From DAOSXA01 sp964526835 (GTDB lineage Bacteria > Zixibacteria > MSB-5A5 > GN15 > FEB-12), in assembly GCA_964526835.1 (NCBI GenBank), contig CAZGMK010000015.1:11867-75866 (forward strand): 64,000 nucleotides of DNA, read 5' to 3'. Positions 28,703-36,419 of the stretch are shown in pieces. Positions within the stretch are counted from its first letter, which is position 1; every line of letters begins with the position of its first letter. The position numbers were made by a program, and so were the translations under genes. The notes below the pieces were generated by a model that saw nothing but the letters and a program-made list of their open reading frames with translations, did no database searches and had not been told where the DNA came from.

Positions 28703-31700
28703 ATGACCAGGAGAATTTCTACTCTGATGATTCTCTCCTTACTGGTAGTCGCCCTCATGGCTATGTCGGTTTCCGCCGCCAAGGCCCCCCAGAGCACGCG
28801 CATAATCAGCCCGGACGCAAAGAGGGTTATGCAGTATGCGCTGCCGATGGCGGGCGCCGAGACGGCGACCTTTGGCTCTTCGAGCAAGGGCCAGACCGAA
28901 CAGGCCCTGGGCATGGCCAACCCGCCGAATTCCGGTTCGCCCGGTATGGCCGTTGGCCTGACCACCTACGACTATCAGCACAACGGCCGTATGCCCCGCA
29001 TGGTCGACTGGGGCTACGATGCCACCCAGGGATTCGCCATTCACTTCCTGTGGATGTGGATGGAGGGTTCGACCATTGCGAACCGCAAATACGCCTATAA
29101 CGCCTGGAAAGACAACGCCAGCGATCTGGCCTTCCCTTACACCGGGGCATCTGAAGTCCAGGACGATGGTGGTATGGCCGGTTACGTGGCGCTTGATGTC
29201 ACCGACACCGACTACGGTGACGGCATCAACCTGCCGAACCTTGCCGTGCCTTCAGGCCACGAACACACCGGCGATGGTGTGTATCGTGTTACGACCTACT
29301 GGGATTTCACACCGGTCATGGGTTTCTTCAACACGAGCTCAGCGGTTTCGGATGCGGTTTGGCAGTATGCCTTGCAGCCGGATGGCGAGTATGTCATCTG
29401 GCCGTCGATGGCCTATCAGGACATTCCGGGCAATGACCCGGTGCTGCACGTTTTCGCGCAGGAATCCAAGCCTGATGCGGCCGATCCGCAGTCGATCTAC
29501 TACTTCCGTAAGGTTGGTTATCAGGATGCCGGTACCTGGGATTTCCCGCCTTACGTTGTCGACACCGTCTTTGACATCGCTCAGGATGTCACCGCTTCCA
29601 AGACCAATGGCAAGGTTGCGTTGGTGTGGGTGGCCAACCTGCCGGCTCCCGGCGACTGCGACACCTGCTCCGACAACACGGGCAACCACGCCGAGGTCAG
29701 TGTCCAGTTGGACAATGATATGTACTATCAGATATCGAACGACTTCGGTGCGACTTTCCAGCCTCGTGTCAACCTGACGCAGAACCAGAGAGGCGTGGAC
29801 GGTTATCGTCCGTATACCGACCTGCAGTCTCTGATCACCTCCGACAACAACCTGCACATAATCTGGACCGGCCGTGTCTGGGAAGGCTCGGCTGAGCCGA
29901 CCACGGCTTACACCTGGCGCTGCCGTGTTTTCCACTGGAGCGAGCTGGTTACCTGCGGTCCGCGTACCGTGGCTGATCTGGAATGGGATCAGACGACTTG
30001 TGACGGTGGTTCCTGGAACCAGTTGAACGCCGCCAAGCCGGGCCTCGGTGAATGTAACGGCCGTCTGTATGCCACCTGGACGCAGTTCAACAACACGCCG
30101 GAAGGCGACACTGCCGACTGCGCCCAGCGCGGTCTTGACGGCAGCGATTTTGTTGGTGCGGCCAACGGTGAGCTGTGGGTTTCGGTGTCTGAGGACCTCG
30201 TTGGTGTGCTTTGGGACAAGCCCCGTAACATGACCAACTCCCCGAGCCCGGGCTGCGATCCTGAGGGCGGCAGCGATCCCTGTGATTCCGATCACTGGTC
30301 GTCGATAGCCCGTGAGGGTTACGGCTACGGCGCTTCGACCGGCTACGGCGCGAATGTTCCGGACTCGGCCAAGGTGGACGTTTCCGGTTCTTACACCGGC
30401 GACGCCTACATTCCGATGCAGTACATCCACGACATCGATGCCGGTGGTATCGTACAGGATGAGGGTACCTGGCAGGAAAACCACGTAGTGTGGTTCTCGC
30501 TTGCCTGTGTCGACCCGGTTGAGACCAAGTTGTTGTCGGTCAGCCCGTCAGAGGTCGGCTACCCGGCCTGGACCGATACCGACGTGAGCAACACCGGCGA
30601 CACCACCCTGGTACTTGAGAATACCGGTAACGCCCAGTTCACGGCCAACTACTCGATCACCATGAGCACCGACGGCAGCATTACGCCGAGCTCAGGTAAC
30701 GTGACGATCCCGGCCGGCTGCAACAACACGACCACCCTGCCGATCACGTTCACTCAGGGCAGCGGTACCAGTGTGGCTGGTGAACTGACCTTCACGGGTT
30801 CGTTCGACAACTCGCCGCGGGTGGTCCCGCTCGAGTGGTTCTTCGTTGATACCCTTATCCCGCCGAAGTGGGATACTGTTTATGTGGACGACGGTACCAA
30901 GGCCGCGGCTCTGGCTCTTATCGTTGCCAACAATGGTAACAAGGGTAATCAGGGCAGAGGCCACGTGAACCTCGACTACTTCGACTACGGTGACTGCGAC
31001 GTCTATCCTGAAGGCGGCGATGATCTGTATCCGGGCGATGCCTCGATCTATCTGTACGATGGTTCGAAGATCATCTGCTGGGATGACGCCGGTACTCCGG
31101 TCTGCGACGCCTCTATCTTCGATCGTAACTGGATCCAGGGTGGCTTCGTGCCCGGCGCCTACAGCAGCGCCGACGTTGTTCCGGCCTGGGTGCCCACCCC
31201 GGGCGGTACGCCGGTTGGTGACTTCTTCACCGCCACCTACTACAACCGCGACACCACTATCCAGATCGACGAGCTGACCTTTGGTCCGGACAGCCCGACC
31301 AACCCGAACTGGATGATTCAGGTCGCCAAGTTCAGCAACCTGACCGGCAGCGATATCAGCGGTCTGGCTATTGGTGAAGGCATCGACTGGGATGTCCCGT
31401 CCGACTCCGCTTCCTGGAACAACTCGGGCTTCGACGCTACGCGTCGCCTGATGTATCAGGTTGGTTCCGAGTTTGGTCAGGACGATCAGTGTCAGCCCAA
31501 CGACGACCGCTACGGTGGTCTGGCTGTGGCCGCCCAGTATGACGGCACCAACTGGACCGAAGCCACTTACGGCCTGTACACCCTCGACAACTCGACCCAG
31601 GTGTATCCGTTTGGCGGTTTCGACGATGACTCGTTGTGGAAGTACATGGAGCAGAACAGCGGTTTCTCGATTTCCGATGCGACCGACGATGACCTGCACA

Positions 31701-32098
31701 TGATGGCCACGTACCAGTGGAACTACACGCTGACCGCTTCCGGTGAGCTGGTGGTTTACACCTGTCTGGTGACCGAGAAGGCCGGTGAGGCCGCCTTCCT
31801 GGCCGCCTGTGATGAGTGTCTGGCTTACGTGGACAGTGAGTTCAAGCCGGGCGGCGGCGAGACCTGCTGCAACCTGCGCGGCGACATCGACCACAGTGGC
31901 GCCGGTCCGGACATCTCCGACTTGGTCTACCTGGTGAGCTATATGTTCTCCGGTGGCACGCCTCCTCCGTGTGAAGAAGGCGGCGTTTACCTTGAGGCCG
32001 ACGTCGACGGTAGTGGCGCCGGTCCGGACATCTCCGACCTGGTTTACCTGGTGAGCTACATGTTCTCCGGTGGCCCGGCCCCGGTTCCGTGTCCGTAA
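28703..32098 (+). CDS. Large secreted protein with paired dockerin-like repeats, function unknown
   Basis: The product has 1131 residues from ATG 28703, which has AAAAGGAG just upstream and begins a clear signal peptide (LMILSLLVVALMAMSVSAA). I recognise no catalytic domain. Residues about 50-590 have many W/Y/G-rich motifs and aspartate-rich turns, compatible with a beta-propeller or sialidase-like fold, but this is a guess. Residues about 600-710 look like an Ig-like domain (LVLENTGNAQFTANY...). The C-terminus has two dockerin-like loops, GDIDHSGAGPDISDLVYL and ADVDGSGAGPDISDLVYL, one extra residue longer than canonical. Together with a consensus promoter and a UUCG-loop terminator, this looks like an abundant exported component of the dockerin system. 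Confidence 0.78.
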   Translation: MTRRISTLMILSLLVVALMAMSVSAAKAPQSTRIISPDAKRVMQYALPMAGAETATFGSSSKGQTEQALGMANPPNSGSPGMAVGLTTYDYQHNGRMPRMVDWGYDATQGFAIHFLWMWMEGSTIANRKYAYNAWKDNASDLAFPYTGASEVQDDGGMAGYVALDVTDTDYGDGINLPNLAVPSGHEHTGDGVYRVTTYWDFTPVMGFFNTSSAVSDAVWQYALQPDGEYVIWPSMAYQDIPGNDPVLHVFAQESKPDAADPQSIYYFRKVGYQDAGTWDFPPYVVDTVFDIAQDVTASKTNGKVALVWVANLPAPGDCDTCSDNTGNHAEVSVQLDNDMYYQISNDFGATFQPRVNLTQNQRGVDGYRPYTDLQSLITSDNNLHIIWTGRVWEGSAEPTTAYTWRCRVFHWSELVTCGPRTVADLEWDQTTCDGGSWNQLNAAKPGLGECNGRLYATWTQFNNTPEGDTADCAQRGLDGSDFVGAANGELWVSVSEDLVGVLWDKPRNMTNSPSPGCDPEGGSDPCDSDHWSSIAREGYGYGASTGYGANVPDSAKVDVSGSYTGDAYIPMQYIHDIDAGGIVQDEGTWQENHVVWFSLACVDPVETKLLSVSPSEVGYPAWTDTDVSNTGDTTLVLENTGNAQFTANYSITMSTDGSITPSSGNVTIPAGCNNTTTLPITFTQGSGTSVAGELTFTGSFDNSPRVVPLEWFFVDTLIPPKWDTVYVDDGTKAAALALIVANNGNKGNQGRGHVNLDYFDYGDCDVYPEGGDDLYPGDASIYLYDGSKIICWDDAGTPVCDASIFDRNWIQGGFVPGAYSSADVVPAWVPTPGGTPVGDFFTATYYNRDTTIQIDELTFGPDSPTNPNWMIQVAKFSNLTGSDISGLAIGEGIDWDVPSDSASWNNSGFDATRRLMYQVGSEFGQDDQCQPNDDRYGGLAVAAQYDGTNWTEATYGLYTLDNSTQVYPFGGFDDDSLWKYMEQNSGFSISDATDDDLHMMATYQWNYTLTASGELVVYTCLVTEKAGEAAFLAACDECLAYVDSEFKPGGGETCCNLRGDIDHSGAGPDISDLVYLVSYMFSGGTPPPCEEGGVYLEADVDGSGAGPDISDLVYLVSYMFSGGPAPVPCP

Positions 32099-32154
32099 TT
32101 TAGCTGACTGATTCGGGATCACATTTGTAGTGATTCCATCCGAATACAGCACCG

Positions 32155-32187
32155 CCATCCCCGCCTTCGGGCGGGGATGGCCTTTTT
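32155..32187 (+). terminator. Intrinsic terminator with TTCG tetraloop
   Basis: An 11-bp perfect stem (CCATCCCCGCC / GGCGGGGATGG) closes a TTCG loop and is followed by CC and five T residues, 57 bases after the stop codon. Confidence 0.9.
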
Positions 32188-32192
32188 ATGTC

Positions 32193-32220
32193 TTGGAGAA
32201 CCGCGGAACGTGGCTATATT
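32193..32220 (+). promoter_or_regulatory. Possible promoter, TTGGAG-N16-TATATT
   Basis: TTGGAG (32193-32198) and TATATT (32215-32220) are 16 bases apart, immediately after the terminator. The -35 is imperfect, so this is only a candidate promoter for the subtilase. Confidence 0.4.
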
Positions 32221-32465
32221 TAGGCGTCTGCATGCTCAATACCTGCATGAGCGTGACCGGGCATCCCGGCAAGCGTCGCCGGGTGTGGCCATCGAATCAC
32301 GCATGAACCTAACCGGTCCATCATGTGTTGTATTCGTATAACTATGGGCAATTCGGCTGTGGTGGAACGCCCGCCCGAAACTGCTGCCAGAGGTAAATGA
32401 TCGCAGGAAAAGTGTCGTCAATAGATAACAGCAACAATAGCCTTTCTAACTCAGCGGAGCATTTC

Positions 32466-34856
32466 ATGAACTCACAGCGAACAATACCGACGCAACTGCT
32501 GGCCATTGTCGGGGCGGCGGCGCTGGTGCTGGCGCTAGGGCTGCCGGCGCAGGCGGAGTACAAGTCCGACAGGCCCCCACCGAGACCGTATATTATCGAG
32601 GGAGTAGTGACGGTGGTCTTCGCCGATCATGCCAATCTCTCCAACTACAACGATGGCTTCAAGAGGGCGAACTTCGCCCTGCCGACCCTGGATGCGGTGC
32701 TCGAGCAGTTCGAGGCCGAGTCGGCCAGAAGGCTGTTCCCCTGGGAGAAACAGCGCCCCGACAAGTCATCGAGTATGCCCGACTACACGCGCTACTGGGA
32801 AGTGAAGTTCCCCGCCAAATACGACGTAGCCGAGTTGATCGAGGCCCTGGAGCGGAATCCGAATGTCCGCCAAGCCGAGCCGGTATGGGCCCTGCCGCTG
32901 GCAGCCACGCCCAACGACCCGAGTTTCAACAGCCAGTGGCACTGGAACAACGGCGGCCTGGATATGGAGGGCGGGTGGGATTACGAGACAGGTAGCGAGT
33001 CGATCGTGGTGGCTATCATCGATTCCGGCGTCAACCACAATCACCCCGACATCAGGCGGCACCTCTGGATCAATCCTGGCGAGGATATCGACGGCGATAT
33101 GGAGCCCTTCGATGTGGACGACCTGAATGGTGTCGACGATGACGACAATGGTGTTGTCGACGACCTCAACGGGTATGATTTCTTCACCGGGATCAGCAAT
33201 CCGCACCCGGGGGAGGATGCCGGCACGCCCGACCCGGACTACAATGACTTCAACGGCCACGGCACCGGCTGCGCCGGAATCGTCTCCGCCATCACCAACA
33301 ACAGCAGCTACGTGGCCGGTATGGCCGGCGGCTGGACCGAGGGACAGCGCTTCTACCGTGGGGTGAGCATTATGGCCCTGAGAGTGGGCGCCACCGCCTC
33401 CGACGGCAACGGCTATGTGAACTCCAATAACTGCGGCACGGCCATTCAGTACGCCGCCCGCAACGGCGCGCATGTCATAAACTGCTCCTGGGGGGCGACC
33501 AGCACCGCCACCATGAATGCGGGTATGGTCTTGGTTGACTCGGCGGGTGTTACGATTACCCACGCGGCGGGTAACGACAACGCCAACGACCCTGATTACC
33601 TGGACGCAGACCCCGGTGGCGTGCAGGTCCTGTCGGTCGCCTCGGTGACCGGAAGCGATGTCAAGTCGTCGTTCTCCAACTACGGTTTCTGGGTTGACGT
33701 GAGCGCCTACGGCGATGCCATTCTGATGCCCTGGTCGAACCAGTACAGCCCCACGACCAGCACCTCGTGGGGAACCTCGTTCGCGGCTCCGATGGTGGCC
33801 GGGCTGGCGGCCCTGATTCGCTCCGCCATGCCGTCGCTCACCAAGGAGCAGGTCGACTCGATCATCATTAACACCGCCGATGACGTCAACGGCGTCAACC
33901 CTTCGTACTTCGGCATGCTCGGCTCAGGCCGGATCAGCGCCAGCGCAGCGCTCGGCGGCCTGGCCAATGCGAAGTTCGTGGCGGATGTCTACGAGGGCCC
34001 GGCCCCCCTCACAGTGCAGTTCACCGATCAGTCGCCCTACTTGCCGACCGCCTGGACCTGGAGCTTCGGCACCGGCGACAGCGCCGGTGTGCAGAATCCC
34101 CAGTATACGTACAACGATCCGGGCATCTACGATGTCTCGCTGATAGTCGACGATAGCGTTAGCCTTGGTCCGGGCGAAGAGCATTTGAGAAACCTGATCT
34201 GGGTGACCGCCGATACCCTCAAGATGGACTCGGTCATTATCGAGCGCGGGGGAACAGCGGTAGTTGGGGTTCGCGTTTCCAATACCTCGCTTCTGGCGGA
34301 GCTTCAGTTCGCCTTTGATTTCACCAACGACGACGGCATCGCGCTGGACAGCTTCACGGTTACAGGTACGCGCACCGATTATTTCTACGATGTCAGTTTG
34401 AACGGGCTCTCGGGCCAGAAGCAGTCCATCAGGTTCCGCCCGGACGACCCCGCGAGCGGCTCCTCGAATTATCTGCCGGCCGACACCGGCGCTATTCTGA
34501 ACCTGTGGTTCTCGGCGGCCTCTTACGCACCGCCCGCGGCGGTGGTCGTGATCGACACCACCCACATCGGCACCAAGACAACCAAACTGACCTCGATCTG
34601 GGGTGAGCTGGTTCCGGTGATCGTGCCCGGAAAGGTGGTCGTTAACGCCTGCGGACGCGGCGATGTCGATTGCAGCGGCGCCATCGATATCCAGGATCTG
34701 GTTATTCTTGTCGCCTTCATGTTCCAGGGCGGCCCGCCGCCGGATCCCTGGTATACCGGCGATGTGAACGGCGATGGAGCCGGCCCGTCGATCGACGACC
34801 TGGTCTACCTGGTGTCTTACATGTTCAGTGGCGGCCCGCCCCCTCCGCCGATGTGA
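32466..34856 (+). CDS. Secreted subtilisin-like serine protease (S8) with PKD and dockerin-like domains
   Basis: The product has 796 residues from ATG 32466, with GGAG upstream and a clear signal peptide ending PAQA. Residues about 40-155 resemble an inhibitory propeptide. The S8 catalytic triad is complete: Asp186 in AIIDSGVNH, His265 in NGHGTGCAG and Ser438 in GTSFAAPMVAG. A PKD-like domain follows at about 500-580 (YEGPAPLTVQFTDQS ... YTYNDPGIYDVSLIV), then a cohesin-like domain, and the last 65 residues form two dockerin-like loops (GDVDCSGAIDIQDLVILV and GDVNGDGAGPSIDDLVYL). An active exported protease that could be docked to the same matrix as its neighbours is the natural reading. The substrate is unknown. 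A strong terminator lies 67 bases downstream. Confidence 0.9.
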   Translation: MNSQRTIPTQLLAIVGAAALVLALGLPAQAEYKSDRPPPRPYIIEGVVTVVFADHANLSNYNDGFKRANFALPTLDAVLEQFEAESARRLFPWEKQRPDKSSSMPDYTRYWEVKFPAKYDVAELIEALERNPNVRQAEPVWALPLAATPNDPSFNSQWHWNNGGLDMEGGWDYETGSESIVVAIIDSGVNHNHPDIRRHLWINPGEDIDGDMEPFDVDDLNGVDDDDNGVVDDLNGYDFFTGISNPHPGEDAGTPDPDYNDFNGHGTGCAGIVSAITNNSSYVAGMAGGWTEGQRFYRGVSIMALRVGATASDGNGYVNSNNCGTAIQYAARNGAHVINCSWGATSTATMNAGMVLVDSAGVTITHAAGNDNANDPDYLDADPGGVQVLSVASVTGSDVKSSFSNYGFWVDVSAYGDAILMPWSNQYSPTTSTSWGTSFAAPMVAGLAALIRSAMPSLTKEQVDSIIINTADDVNGVNPSYFGMLGSGRISASAALGGLANAKFVADVYEGPAPLTVQFTDQSPYLPTAWTWSFGTGDSAGVQNPQYTYNDPGIYDVSLIVDDSVSLGPGEEHLRNLIWVTADTLKMDSVIIERGGTAVVGVRVSNTSLLAELQFAFDFTNDDGIALDSFTVTGTRTDYFYDVSLNGLSGQKQSIRFRPDDPASGSSNYLPADTGAILNLWFSAASYAPPAAVVVIDTTHIGTKTTKLTSIWGELVPVIVPGKVVVNACGRGDVDCSGAIDIQDLVILVAFMFQGGPPPDPWYTGDVNGDGAGPSIDDLVYLVSYMFSGGPPPPPM

Positions 34857-34923
34857 GGTGACACCTCGCCGCTTCAAGTGAACTTCTCGCGGGCAGATGT
34901 ATATCATCCGCCCGCAGTAACTG

Positions 34924-34960
34924 CGCCCGGTGAACATATAACTGTCACCGGGCGTTTTTT
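34924..34960 (+). terminator. Intrinsic terminator after the subtilase gene
   Basis: A perfect 10-bp stem CGCCCGGTGA / TCACCGGGCG with an 11-base loop is followed immediately by six T residues. Confidence 0.9.
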
Positions 34961-34963
34961 CTA

Positions 34964-34992
34964 TTGACGCCTTGCTTGCCGGGCAGTATCAT
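34964..34992 (+). promoter_or_regulatory. Sigma70-type promoter, TTGACG-N17-TATCAT
   Basis: TTGACG (34964-34969) and TATCAT (34987-34992) are 17 bases apart and begin 3 bases after the terminator T tract. The start site would be near 34999, about 180 bases before the next gene. Confidence 0.65.
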
Positions 34993-35177
34993 TTGCCGCA
35001 TAAGGTGAGTCATGCGGTGTGAAAATGCATGCGGGCCTGCCCCTTTTGCAAGGAGGTGACGCCTGATCAAAAAGCGTTAACTGATTTTACCTTGTTTGAC
35101 TCGTTAATTGCCATACGTTGACAGATAGATTGAAGAGAATGGTAGTGTTTAGATAGACGCATGGAGGCTATGCAAGT

Positions 35178-36062
35178 ATGAAGACAAAGTTATTGACAGT
35201 TCTGGCGGTTTTGACTCTGGGCGCCTGCGGCCTGGCGTGGGGGCAGAGTGTATCTGTGGACCATGTTGACGGCACGCTCATCGGCTCCGATACCCTGATG
35301 CAAGACAGCACGTACACTTTCTATCTTCGTTGGCAAGGTCCTGCTGATCGTAACGTGGACGGGGTCACTACGGGCTGGCGGGTACACTCGCCTGATGGCG
35401 GCACTTGGACTACGACTGTCATTGACACAACCGGTACCCTGGGAGGAGCCCAATTCGATTTGGTCTGGCAGCTTCAGCCAGCCGGGTGGGAAGGTAATGT
35501 TACCGGCTCTGGTGCTGATACGATCGGTGTAGGCGGCGCCAAGATGTTTGGTCCGGGCATGCCGGCAGGCTTTGACGATATCGTCAACACCATCACCATC
35601 GGCCCGATCGGCCAGGATGACGGTAAGCAGATTTGTCTGGACTCTTCGTACTACCCACCGTCCGGTCTGTGGAAGTGGGCTGCAGAGGGTAGCGTTGACT
35701 ATTTCCCTGTCTGGGACGGTCCGCATTGCTATACCATTGAAGTTGCAAGCGACGTTTCCGCCCGTCCCTCCGATGGCCTGCCCACCCGGTGGATGATGAG
35801 CCAGAACTACCCGAACCCGTTCAACCCGACCACCGAGATCGCTTTCGACGTCCCCTCGCGCTCTCATGTCACCCTGAATGTGTACAACGTTCTCGGCCAG
35901 CAGGTGGCGACCCTTGTCGACCAGGAGCTGGCCCGCGGGAGCTACACGGCCGACTGGGACGGTACCAGCACCTCCGGGACCGCCGCGGCCAGCGGGGTTT
36001 ACTTCTACCGTCTGGAAGCCGACCAATACATCGACACCAAGAAAATGGTGCTGATGAAGTAG
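35178..36062 (+). CDS. Small secreted protein with sorting module, paralogous to the N-terminus of the 848-residue protein
   Basis: The product has 294 residues. A signal peptide (ending CGLAWGQ) leads into a module of about 170 residues resembling residues 22-185 of the protein encoded at 12153. Shared features include MxGPGxP, CLDSSY(Y/F)PPSG and W-x-GP(H/Y)C at matching spacings. The remaining 85 residues are the sorting module (QNYPNPFNPTTEIAFDVPSR, ending KKMVLMK). It carries no dockerin loops. It appears to be the minimal form of the shared module, displayed on the surface. Its function is unknown. Its own promoter and terminator make it a single-gene transcript. Confidence 0.78.
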   Translation: MKTKLLTVLAVLTLGACGLAWGQSVSVDHVDGTLIGSDTLMQDSTYTFYLRWQGPADRNVDGVTTGWRVHSPDGGTWTTTVIDTTGTLGGAQFDLVWQLQPAGWEGNVTGSGADTIGVGGAKMFGPGMPAGFDDIVNTITIGPIGQDDGKQICLDSSYYPPSGLWKWAAEGSVDYFPVWDGPHCYTIEVASDVSARPSDGLPTRWMMSQNYPNPFNPTTEIAFDVPSRSHVTLNVYNVLGQQVATLVDQELARGSYTADWDGTSTSGTAAASGVYFYRLEADQYIDTKKMVLMK

Positions 36063-36088
36063 CCGGTCCGACAAAGTTGATTTTCATG

Positions 36089-36119
36089 GCCCCCGTCGCC
36101 CTGGCGGGGGCTTTTCTTT
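36089..36119 (+). terminator. Intrinsic terminator after the 294-residue secreted protein gene
   Basis: A GC-rich hairpin (GCCCCCG / CGGGGGC) with a short loop is followed by TTTTCTTT, 27 bases after the stop. Confidence 0.75.
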
Positions 36120-36303
36120 GAGGCGTCCCGGCAGTTCGAGGCCGACACGGCGGGCTTGTTGACAGACCTCGGTTTGCCCAATGACACCGCGGAGACAAGC
36201 CCCGGGGACTGCGCGGTAAGGGCCCCTGCAAATGGCCCAGGAGCGAAGCTCCGCGGCACCCGTGGGGTGGTTTGTCGGCCGGAATTGTTGGCGGGTTGTA
36301 ATA

Positions 36304-36313
36304 TGTTGCAACA
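36304..36313. promoter_or_regulatory. Palindrome TGTTGCAACA, possible operator
   Basis: A perfect 10-base palindrome lies 21 bases upstream of the -35 element of the glycosidase-like gene. The identical sequence occurs at 14962-14971 in another regulatory gap. Operator function is a guess based on position and symmetry. Confidence 0.3.
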
Positions 36314-36334
36314 CAATAGCTTGAGTGAATGTAG

Positions 36335-36363
36335 TTGACTTGCACCGACGATTTCCCTATTAT
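36335..36363 (+). promoter_or_regulatory. Sigma70-type promoter, TTGACT-N17-TATTAT
   Basis: TTGACT (36335-36340) and TATTAT (36358-36363) are 17 bases apart. This probably drives the glycosidase-like gene and the co-directional GGT gene. Confidence 0.7.
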
Positions 36364-36419
36364 GGTAATCTGAATGAGACGGGGATAATTGTTAAGTTGT
36401 TGAAGCATAAGGCGTTAGA

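Larger units (their letters stand above)
32099..32465. other. Intergenic region before the subtilase gene
   Basis: This contains the terminator above, a moderate promoter candidate at 32193-32220, and about 240 bases of leader. A frame from 32397 is in phase with the protease but lacks a ribosome site. No other gene was seen. Confidence 0.5.
34857..35177. other. Intergenic region with terminator, promoter and leader
   Basis: Besides the terminator and the promoter at 34964-34992, the 180-base leader contains AAGGAGGTGA at 35050-35059, an exact anti-Shine-Dalgarno complement with no ATG or GTG at a suitable distance. Confidence 0.55.
36063..36419. other. Intergenic region before the glycosidase-like gene
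   Basis: After the terminator there are about 215 bases in which no gene was recognised, then the palindrome TGTTGCAACA (36304-36313), then a promoter (36335-36363). The start site would fall about 50 bases before the ATG at 36420. Confidence 0.55.

Noticed and set aside
29339..30484. Minus-strand frame of 381 codons
   Set aside because: Shadow of the dockerin-tailed 1131-residue protein gene, with Val/Gly/Arg-rich low-complexity composition.
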